Source: Epinephelus fuscoguttatus (taxonomy: Eukaryota; Chordata; Actinopteri; Perciformes; Serranidae). From it: 64,000 nt of DNA. Made by a program: the position numbers and the translations under genes. Shown here piece after piece: positions 40,101-52,100 of this stretch; position 1 is the stretch's first letter, and each line of letters begins with the position of its first letter. The notes under the pieces are model-generated. The model saw only the letters and a program-made list of their open reading frames with translations. It made no database searches and was not told the DNA's origin. The stretch is taken from contig NC_064763.1 of NCBI RefSeq assembly GCF_011397635.1, positions 19,729,437-19,793,436 on the forward strand. The letters run 5' to 3'.

Positions 40101-43100
40101 TCCCAATACCCCCCCCTTGACCACTACCCCTTAGCCCTTGGCTCTACCCCTAGCCATTGCCCACTACCCCTTGGCTCTTGAAATGAAGCAACGAGGGGTA
40201 GGGGTAGAAATCTTTCCCTAGGAATTGGGACACCACTCACTACGTCACCGCGTCGGTTACGTTCACACACACATAACTGTTTTAAACAGGAAGCTGCGAG
40301 CCATCTACATTTCCAACCAGCATGTACAATGGAGTCTCCGGTTGAGTTCATCCTACCTATCACATTTGCTGTATTCATCATGCTTCATTTGATGAATGAC
40401 AGACGACAGGGGACTTCTGCTAGTTAGCTAGCTAGTTAGCTAACCAGCTAACATTAGGAGGTAGCATAGTTATACTAGCTGACGTCTTATTGTAATGTGA
40501 AAAATCCAACAATTTTGCAGAACAGGACAGATGATAGATGCCAGATAGTGCGAGGTAGCTAGCTAGCTAACAAGCAACCTGACGACGGTAACGTTAGCTA
40601 TGTATGAACTTTTTTCCCCGTTTCTTGCTCAGTGTTAGCCATGGTGACGTTTACCCCTTGCTGGCAAGTCAGAATCTGAAATCCCTTGCTCCGAAGGGCT
40701 AGTTTCATATCCATTACCCCTCGTTACGCCCCCTACCCCTACACGCAAGAAGGAATTGGGACACCCCTACCCCTTGCGGGAACGCGCAAATGTAGGAGTT
40801 GGGCCAAGGGGTAGGGCTAAGGGGGGGTATTGGGACAAGCCCTAAAATGTGCCTTGTGCTTGCTCCTTGCCTTGCAGTTGGCCATGCTTGTTAAAAAAAG
40901 GGGGCATGGCTCTACTGCAGTCAACTTTAGATGATGTGGAACAGTGTGATTGGCTTATAGACATCCAGTTAGATAAGTCTAGGCATTTGGGTGATGTCAG
41001 GTGACAGTAATCATAGATCTAGACATCCTAGAAAAGTTATGTCCATTGCAATGGACCTGAAGTGGGGGACCTGGACGGGTTAGTATGGCATGAATAATCC
41101 TGCATACAATGCTCCAAAAAGCCTGGAAATCTCCCTCAACATCATCAAAAGATATAATGTTATTTAGCCGTAGGAAGACATTACATTTATTTTTAGGAGA
41201 TAAACATTTTGCTCAAAAGTAGTTTGCTCAACTTTACATTTCAACATTTGTCTTTTTTTAATCTAAATATGTGAAGCATGGAGATATCTGTTACTTGTAA
41301 AGACTGTACTTGTACCTACATTTCCATTAATAAAAATACCTCTGTGAATACAACTCTCCTAAATCCACAACTTGTGATTTATACATTTTGTTTGTTTAAA
41401 GGTTTATCAGCTGTAGAGATACAGGTAGGCATATATTTTTCAAAGTTTTGGACATAGTTAGCAAAGCTGTTTCCCCCTGCTCCAAGACTTCATGATAAGC
41501 TTAGCCAGTCACATGCTGGCTCAGCTCCATATTTAGCTCCATATTCATTTTTTCCAAAATGCTGAACTGCTCCATTAAGGATTCAGTAGCTGTCACAGGA
41601 GGTATTCAGCTGCTCATAAAGCTGAAATTATTGCAGTCATTCTTGGCTTCTGTACGTGATCCTTTAAACTTAGACACATACTTTTAAGGTGGTTGTAGCG
41701 TTTTGGTGTTTTGTAGGCCCCTAACATGTTGCCGTGGACATAATGAGGGAAGTATGTAGGAGCCTTAGGACATGACCATTCCTATAAAGATCCTGATTAA
41801 GTGTTTTTCAAGCTCTAAGGTGATGAGGTCGGCAATTTGACCCTGTGGATGTCTTCAACTGTGAAATGCCTATTTGCTGCTTGTTCTTTTCATTCTGGCT
41901 CTCGAATAACAGCAGGGCCCTATTAAGTGTCAGCACGCATACAGTTTACAGCTCCGCGTGTCCTCCCAGCTGAACAGAAGATTCTATTCACCATAAAGGG
42001 AGTTCCTCTTCAACAGAGTAACTGTCTGAATCGGAGTCGCTCTGTGCGGCTATAAATAGCAGCTATCATTTATGAATCGTGGCAAGTTTTCCAGTCCTTT
42101 ATTTTTATTTTCATTCCCCCACCTCCTCACACGGCGAGAGGAATGCAAGTGAGGCAGAGGCGCAGTCTAAACTGTTTTAAGACAAGAAGAGAGAGCAACT
42201 TCAGGAACACACATGCACTGTCGCCTCAGAGCTGGAAGTTTCCTGCAGCAACAGGATGATCCTGTGACAAGGATCCTTTATCCACCGAGAACATACAAAC
42301 TGTAGCCCTGGGTCAGTAGGCTGGATCAGCCATGTGACCTGTGATGCATCACATAAAGCAGACACAGAAGACTGTGACTGTGGCCACACAGAAATAGACT
42401 GATGAATGGACAGCATTCATTTTACAGATCGACTCTTCTACAGTTACATTACATAACCGTATACTGTTCATCTCATATGGAAACAGATAAATTGTATTTT
42501 TCTGCCGACAGGATGAAATAATTACTCCAGTGTGGTTCTGCCCAGCTTCACAGAAGAATTTCCAACAGAAAAAAGCAGATCCGTCGCCCAGATTCTTGTA
42601 ACATGTTGCTCTACATCAGAACATCATCATCATCAAAAATTAGTGTAAAGACCTCCTCGTAAAAAGAAAAGTGGTGTGATAGATTAAGGAGAGAACAAAT
42701 GAATACACAAAATCTAAAACCAAACCGACTTCAAAGAACTACCAACGATGAAGGCCCCCTGCTGCGTTACCTGACGTCACCATGTCTTGGCCAAAAAGTT
42801 GCACATGAACACATCACAAAGACAGCAGCTGACAGCCAACCAGCACGTACGCTCTGGGCCTGGATGAGAGGATATAACTCTCCAGTCTGTATTCATCATT
42901 CAAACCATTAGACCGTCTTGATGCCAGTTTACAAGGTTTACAAGTTAGGTTAATTCATGTGTTTTAGTAATTTGCTAAAAAATACACTGTGTGTGTTTGT
43001 ACATTTAACTATTTACACATTTATGTTCACAGTTTTTACATGTGAAAATATTCACAGCAGCATTCTTAAAAACATTTAAATAATTTGCTGGCTCTGCCAC

Positions 43101-46100
43101 AGTAATTCTCACACACATTTACCTCAGTCTAAGTCCTTCTAGCTTCTCATTGGTTAGTTGAGAGACATGTGACTCATAACAAGGCTGTGTAACCAGGAAA
43201 TGTGGTTGTTGTGAAGCTGCTTAAGTGTGGGGAAAAATAAAGTGCTGCTTAAGAGAATATCTTTGTCCATCCTGCTGTGTACTCTAAACAAGAGTGGCCG
43301 AACCGTCACATATCGAATCCTCACCCACACACCAGTTGGCACATTAACAACACAATCCAGTGTTGAAAGAATGGAGCACATTTACAGTGCACCAGTGGAC
43401 AGTAACACAAATTTAAGCGGAAATGCAATTCACATACCATTGGTTTAGTACTACGGTATGACATACTAAAAAACAAAAAAAAAACCCTACTAAATTGCAT
43501 GTTAGTATGGAATTTCGGACAGAGACCCTTTCTTCAAAAAAGGGTACTTCAGAAGCAAATGGTTCTGGGTAGAATCTCAGCCCTACACCAGAAGCTTCCA
43601 AAGAGGCAAAGTCTGTCACCGACACCTGGAAGCACGACTCTCAAAAATATCTGTGGTAGCTTTCACTGAACGTTTGATCGTGCTTGTCAATTTGAAGGAG
43701 CCGCAAATTGGACCACTGGCTTGAAAGCAGCGTAGTTGCTGCTTGCTGTTGTCCAGTCAAAAAGCTCATAGTTGGCCTACAGAAAGTTATTTTTGGTCAA
43801 TGAAAACAGAAAAGGTATGTCATCCCATTCAAACCAAGTTAGGAAGACTTACATGCTATGTCGCAACATTAGCCAGCAATTCTCTCCTCTATTACTAACA
43901 TTACACACTTTAAAACTCACCAGACCACCAGACCAACAAACTACCTCTGCGACATGGTCCCAAGCCTCATTCTTTTAATTTTGTTCTCTGTAACCGAACT
44001 GCAACACATTATAAAGGACCGAGTGGGCGCGAACACAAGTAATCAACTTCTCAATATCCATTGTCAGAACAAGTGTGTTGTAGGAACCAAAGTTACATGG
44101 CTTGTTCTCTGGGACCCGCTTCATCGAAGCACATCAGCATTCCGACTGGTTGCCACCGAACTGCGTCAGAGCTCATTACCATAAAGTTAAACTAGTTTTA
44201 ACTCCCCTCCGGACCGCTCCGGTCGCTTTGGTCGCCCATGTGTGGCTGACAACCATGTCGCCCAAGTTGCCGGGCTTTCATTGAAAACTAATGACTTCCG
44301 CCGCTTTGGAAGCTCTTGTCACTGTTGGTGTGAACATACAGTAATTGATCGTTCCGATCTACATGTCAACCCATTTAGTTTGTCAACATTTAATGGTCAA
44401 AAAGTAATTTTTTTTAAGAATTCTTGAAACTAAGTTAACTAAAACAAGAGCAGCCACGATAAAGGCTTATCAATTCTTCTTATGCCATTCATCGATTTTT
44501 GGCCATTAATCCATGTCTGAGTTCCAGTGGCAGGAGACTAGGCTAGGTAGCCCAAAAGTGCTTTCCTCAGACCTCATCCTCCAGGTCTTCCTGAGACATG
44601 TGGAGATGTTTAGCCAGATGAGAGATGTAACTCCTCCAGTGTGTCCTTACATAGCCTTGTGTCTAGATCACTCATCTTCTCTTAGCTCTGTGGCAGCTAA
44701 GAAGTGGACTTCATGATGTTTAGTGCTGGAAAACATACCTATCAGTAAGTGTCCACCACCTTGATACCTCTGAATTAAGTTTGAACTTTCCAGCCTCCTC
44801 GCTCCTCAGCAACATCATTATCCATGTCTGTAGCTCTTTATTAAAAATCCAACAGTGGGGGGAAATAATTCTGTTTGTTTCTGTGCAGGAAATGGACATT
44901 GCTGTCCATCCTGTTCTCTGTGCTTCCTGCAGCTGTATCCTACCAAAAAAAGCAAAGTCCGTGGAACGGTCTGTGCATGTGTGTGTGTGCATACGGTATG
45001 TGCGTATATCCTGAGCCTGTGTGCCTGCTTGTGTTTATTCAAGACTACCACCGTAAGTGCTCTGCCAACCCCTCTGCCAGCTTCCTGTCGTCATGGACGG
45101 AAACTACTCCCCTCCATGAGGGACGACGGATCAAGGAGATGGAGGACAGGGTTTTACAAAATGGATCGATGAGAAAGTGATCGAATGTGTTGGTGAACAG
45201 TTAGCCGAGGAGATGGAATGTCCCTCCGCAGGGTTTGTTTCTGATATTTCTGGTTTTTATTTGCATAATTCGTCTACAGCATGTTGATGCTGTAAGGACA
45301 GTAAGACACAGTTCTGAATGGGACATAAAACAGTGAGAAACAGATGTGAATAGCTGAAGAGCCTTGTGATCATATCTCATGACTGCACATGTTGATGACT
45401 AACAACCATTCATAAAATCCATCCTCATATGTGGACAATTGTTTTGTATCAGGCTGGCTCACACAGACTGCTGCTGTCCAACACAAAACCATTTTGTGTT
45501 GGACTTTATGCACGGATTATACCAAGAGTAATTATCATTTTGCATTGCTTATCATTATTTATACATTTTTGGTGGAACAGAAAAAAGAAAAAAAAAATGT
45601 GATGGAGTCATTGCTAGCTCCTGTAAATATTGACTCTGGCTTTGTCACCATCACTGACCTCTCCTGTTAGGAAACCATGTAGGGAGTGACTAGACCTGAA
45701 CAGATACAGAGCACGGTGGAGAGGACGCTACATGAAAACTGCTACGTAGAGATTTTTGGTGAGAAAAGTTATTTCTATGTTTTACTAAAGGCCTGTAAGA
45801 TCCTTGGTTTGGTCTTCTGTGAAATGTTCCTCTAACAGTTTCCAACCAGTTAATCCACCAGTTCCTCTTGTCATAGCAGAACTGAATTGACCAAAGACTA
45901 CACTGAGCTTCACAAAGGCACAACAAATCTAATCAGTGTTAAAGCTGCATTATGCAACTTTTACCATGTTAAAGGAGTGGCTCATAGTTATGGAAGGACC
46001 AAGGACTGATTATTTTCACAGTATCAATTCTTTCAAGTCTGTCATTCTTGTAGGGGCAAGTAGTAGACATCCCAGTTACCTCCCCAGCCTTGTGCTGCAT

Positions 46101-49100
46101 TCATGTGATGTCAGAATAATTTGAAAAATTACTTCCCGATCAGTTAGTGTTGTAGGGATGACATTTTGTTGTAGGCCGATGTGGAAGTAAGTGTCACCCT
46201 AGTTCCCTTGTCAAAAAGCCAGTGGGATTTTTCAATTGATAATAATTTGATTATCGCAGAAAATAAGCTCAGTGGCAAACAAAAGTTTCTGATACTTACA
46301 CATTTTGTTTTGCGAAATAATCTTCACAAACAAACACCACTTTTATGGTTTTTAAAGCCTCAATCCAGTCGCCAGATGCAACAAGCTAACGTTAGGCTAT
46401 AAACGAACTACACAGTGGTCACATGACTTCAAAGTTATCACCACACCAAGGCTGTAAAGTCATGTTAGGAGTGATGATGTTCTGTGGTCTCATTTAGCTG
46501 CTTGTTAGCAACCACCTTTTTTAAAACCAGAGGGTATTTACTGACATATTTTATGTCATAGAACAAAATGTGAAAGTCTCCCAGCTTGAGTTAACAGACC
46601 TTATTTCAGGCATCTAACCAAAAACCCATTCAAAAAACCCACTGACTTTGCGACAAGGGAACCAGTAGTGTAAACATGCGAACTCTGGGTTTTAGGGTTC
46701 ATTCCTGTACCACTCTATTTCATGGCTCCCCTCATCTGTTTCCCTAGCTTTTTGTTATCAATGTGTTGTTTAAATGCTTGGAACAATTAAATACAAAACA
46801 TCTTCTTTGTAGAGTTGTTTCCATGTTACAACTTATTGGTCATGAACACACCAAAGTTCGGAAGAACAACCATCTGAGGAGCATGTGAATGCACTATTGG
46901 CCTTAGCTGGTGGAGACTTCTACTCAAGTCTGATTTAATCGGTCTTTGTTTATTAATTTAGTGCCATTGCTGCGTTAAGTTAGGACAGGTTAGGGATTCA
47001 TGAGCACCCAGGCTGACCCAGAATATACTGGACACTAAAACAAGATTTGTTTGTTAATTTTACTAATGGCAGTGTCTGTCGATTTTCCAGATTATTGGGG
47101 ATACTGCCTCTGTAATACATATTGCTGTTGAAATTTTCAGTGTTGTGAGCAGCACAAACAAGTTTCCATTCACCTCCATTGTACTTAAATCTCAGACACA
47201 GATCATTTAAAACCTGAGCAAATACCAAACCCTCAAAACCTTCTACACCTGCACTGTGGAAAGTATGTTGTCAGGGATCAACATTACGCACATAAGAGTT
47301 TTCCTTGTAGGATTTCCCCCAGAAAGCACTTAAATTTAACCCAATCCATGACCTTTTTCAAACCTTAAACAAGAAATCCATTTGGTAGAAAAACGTCTAG
47401 GAAAACTTCTCCCAACTGCCATCACACCTGGCCTGGCAGCAGTACCTAGCAGGCCTGCAAGGCCTTGCCGAGTGTGGTACAGTGTGCCAGAAGTGCCGCA
47501 GGGGGTGCATTCCCCAGCCTACAAGACACTTACGCCAGGTGGTGCAGGACCAAGGCTGGCAGAATCACAAACGATTTGAGCCATCTGACCAATGACCTTT
47601 TTGAATTCTTGCGGTCAGGGAAGCGCTCCCACAGTCACAGGGCCAGAACAGAGAGGCTAAAGAGGAGCTAATGCTCTCAGGCCATCCGAATCCTTGTATA
47701 TATAGTATTTTCTATTTATATTCAAGCATAGTACAGGAGAAGGCAAACAAGCACTCCACAATGACAAATAAAAATCTTGAAAAAAGTATTATTTCCCTCC
47801 GCTTGTGATGCTTCCCCGATCCTTGCCAGTTGAGTGAACCATATTTACTCTGAAGCTCATCCCTCAAGTCCAACTAAACCCAGAAATCTGCTTCATCACC
47901 GAAAGCCCGGCCAACTCCGACACTTGATCCTCATTCCCGGACACATGCTGTGGTTAAATTTGGAGTGTCACATCACTAGGGACACATGATAGCCCCGTTG
48001 CCCCCCTGGCTACTGGACAATACAATACATACACACAGTCACAGTCACATGCAGGGATGTATTCTGTCAATAACAGAGAGAGAGGATGGATGGGGGTGAA
48101 GTTAAAGTGTGATGACATGTCAACAGATGTACACACAGAGCAGGGGCAGGCAGCCATACTACAATGGGCAGCATTTATGAGCCATTCAGTGTGTTGATAC
48201 GTATGTGTGCGTGTAATTGTCTATAATTGATAAAAATGTTCGGCATGGTAGGGAAGCACCAGCTGAAATCACCACCACAACATATAAGCAGTGAGCATCA
48301 GTGTCATGTTAAGTCTGTGGGAGGTTCATGAGGGATGGCAGAAAGTCAGCAGAAGAGAGTTGTCGTTAATGACCTTGTCGTAGTCTCCTGTTGATCTAGG
48401 TCAGAACACTGAGGTTATGAGGGCAGATCTGTGTGTGGTCGCTAAAGCTCAGCGCTGAAATGCTCTTCACATCATGTGCCCAAAACTGTGAGGCTCATTT
48501 TAGAGTCGCAGTGCACTGTAATCCCTGGAAAATGTCGACCTTGCCTGTCGGTCAGTCTTTAAATAAAATCCAGTTTGGATTCAGATGAATGCCAATTAAT
48601 TATATTGGATAATGCAGTTTAAAGGAACAGCTCCCACCATAATCAAAAATACATTTGTTTCCAAATACCTGTGGTGCTAATTATGTCATTATGTTTTTTA
48701 ACTGGGTTTTTTTTCATCTTTAAACTAAACCAGTGATGCTGATTAGAGATGGGATTTATGGCTCTTTGAGGGGAGCTGGATCTTGGTGAGCCGTTCCTTT
48801 CAAAGAGCGGTTCAAAAAACTGGCTCATTTGACTAATTTTTATATTTATTAAGTTTTAAGAAGCCAGCCTGGTGGTAACTCATTTTATCTTGGAAATAAT
48901 CACTGGGAGGTATGATGGGGTAAGATTTGGAACAAAATAATACAAAATTAGATATCCCACCAATATCTGAGTTTGAATTATTCTGAAATATTGATTATAA
49001 CCTCATTTGACATGGACTAGATTTTAAAGTCTGATCTGGATTCATTGTAAATATTCCACAAGGTTGCGCCATATCACTCTGCTTTGACAGTGACATCACT

Positions 49101-52100
49101 ATTTTGGATTTACCCTTTATACAAATTGTTTGTATGTGTGTAAAGCTACCATGACTTGTTATTCATGCAACACTGTGACCTTAACACTTACAAATAAACA
49201 TTAAAAAACAAAGCAGGCTACAATGAATTTTGCTCAGGGGAGGAGCAAAGGAGGAGCACACAGTGATATTAAAAAAAAAAGAACAGTTCCCAGCTGCGAC
49301 TCGGTTCCCATCGTTCATGTTAACGAGCCGTTCAGCACTAATGCTGATTCATGTATCAGAAATTAAAATCATGGTGACAGGTTGTATAAAAAACTGAAAC
49401 TTTGACACCACAAATGACAACTAGGATTTGTACCCAGGTTCATTGTAGACTCTGACTTATCAATCAAAAAATAACTTAATTTCAGCCTGAATTCTTTCTA
49501 AATCTGCAACGTGATAGTCTGGAGGTTTAAACTTATGTTCTCTCACAGAGTCGGTGATTGAACCTACACTTTTATCTTTCTCAGAGAAAACTCAGCTGAA
49601 TTCAGACTGCCAACTTACAACACAGCTACACAACAAAGCCTCCAACCTGCCTGTCAAACAGCAATCAATCCATAAACCTTCCTGAGACAGTCCGCATTTG
49701 AGTGCTTTTGCTGGCTAGTGAAACATCCTGGTACAGACTATTTACTGGAGTTTACCAGCCCGTCGTTCATGTGGCATTTGATGATAACTGCAAGAAAAGG
49801 GTAAAGAGATAAGGATAAAAATCAGCTTTCAATGTCTGATAGTCCACCACTGACATTTTTGTCCCATCTCATGCTGTCCCATCTGTATTATAACAATGTA
49901 TGTTGGGCAATATGCCTTTTTTCAGTGGGGTACACAAATATACTGTATGTCAGATTCTGAAATAATCAGATAATTTTAGTCTGACTTAACCTTGTGTTTA
50001 AAGGTACAAACATTAGACTTTTTTCTATTAATCTTGGTTGAGTTTAAGGGCTTAGATGGAGGTAAAGGTTAGAAACACGAGCATGGTGAATTATTGAGAC
50101 CTGCCACTAGCGTTTTATTATTAATATTACGCTATTATTTTCATTATTGATCAATATCTCAGATATTTTTACAGTAAAAAATTCTGATCGCAATTTCCCA
50201 GTTGCCAACATGTTGAAATTGCCTGTCAAGAGTCCAAAACCAGTTTTAGAGGAAATAAATCATTCGAGAACCTGTGACCAGAATGTAAATGTTTGTTATA
50301 TTTGTTTCACTTTGGTACAGAAACCAATCTGATAATGCAACAGCACAGAAACCAAATAAAGTGTTATCCATTAGAGGATCATATACATGCCACATTGTGT
50401 CTAAGTGCTCTGATGTCCACTCTACATTGTGAGTTACCCCATTTAGACTTGTTGTTGTTTCTATTTTAGCAAGGACTGGTAAAAATAACTGCATTTTGCA
50501 TTGTAATGTAAACTATAATTACCCCCTAATTTCCTAGTCATTTAGGAAAACATTACATCTAGTTCCAGAATGAAAAACCTAAGCCAGAACTAAGAAACTG
50601 AATCTATCATGCACATTTTGGTTCACTGTAGATGTTGAGATCAGCTCTGACTAACTTCCTGTAATCACTTCAAACTTCCGTATTATCGAAACATATGTTC
50701 CACTTTGGTGGGATTAATTTATGAACCCAGACTTCAATCAGCAGTTCAGCAGAGTTTAAGTGTGAACGTTATTGTTAAAGATAGATGTAAATGTTCATGA
50801 ACAACATAAATGTGTTTGCAAAATGATTCTTCAATGCATAGATCAAGGTAGAAATGTCATTAATGCACTACGATGCAATTTTCAAGCAGTGTCCTGTCTC
50901 TCTGATCAATCCAACAGCCCCTCTGGTTGACCCAAATGCGCCTATTGGTTACTGTGGCAAACTCAGGTGCAGGTCTGGTGTAACCTTAATGGACTTTCAC
51001 ACCACATGATGACCTGCTACCTCCAATCCTTTCAATGAGGGGAAGGGAGCAGAGAGGAAGAGATTTCGAAACATGGTAGTAGGGGCATGCAGTGGCTGCC
51101 GCCCATGTTAAGATTTGACTCTGCCATTTAGAGCTCACTGTGTTGAACTTGAGTGCCAACACATTCTCACTTCGACCTCATCACATATCAACGTTTGGTC
51201 ATGGACTTTCCACGTCCAGATACAACGTGCAAGGAACCCTGGGTGGGTTGATTGTTGACGTTCGGGAACACTGTGTCAGGTTCTGCCTGTTCCATGCATT
51301 GTCTTCTTTCAAAATACACTTCTGTTTTCACAGGAAGTTTACCATTTACATACAGTCTCTTTCAAAATAAACACACTGCATCGGTATGTTGTTGGGTTTA
51401 GGTAACAAAAGTACGTGGTTATGTTTGGGGAAAAAAACAGGGTTTGGCTTTATAATCTTACGTGATGTGAACCCCGTTCTCTCGGGTGAAAGGTGGTGTT
51501 TGTTGGACCCATATAGCACCCCTTCTGCCCGCCCCACATGGACTTTCACCACCTAAACTTTCATTCTTGTCCTGCTGCATTTCCTCCTGATGCTGCTGAA
51601 TGGTGTTAAAGTATAACAGCAACTGGCTGTCTATCATGCCAATGTTGAAAGACAGCTCTTCTCTTCAGTGTCTGGTGCCGCAAGTCACTGCCCAAGTGCA
51701 GAATTTCGATTATTTTGGGGTAAGACCGGGTTGTGGTTGCTGCCTGGCTCTGGCCGATGAAACAGAAGGGCGAGCATTGCGGAAGCAGAACGAAGACAAG
51801 ATAGAGGAGCTGATAATGTTGGTGTCTGAATACCCAAAATTGTTCAACATGGCACTAGCAACTTAGAAGAAAAACTGGGCAACTGGATAACATTTGCACC
51901 AAACATCAGATGATGTCCCATTGTCTTGCTACAGTATGCAGCTACAAGCTAGTCTGAACTTCCGCCAGTGACGTTACCAGAAGCACCTGCCTGTTATAGC
52001 AGCCCTGGACCATAGCCGCTTTTAAAAACACTTGCTTTACAAGGGAACGGTCTTGCAGGTAGGCGGTTGTCAGGGCGGTTTCTGCACAGTTGTGTGAAAG

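Noticed and set aside
44875..45180. 101-codon plus-strand frame beginning like a secreted protein
   Set aside because: The frame opens with TTG rather than ATG, overlaps other frames, and contains a (GT)n-derived Cys/Val stretch. I see no conserved domain.
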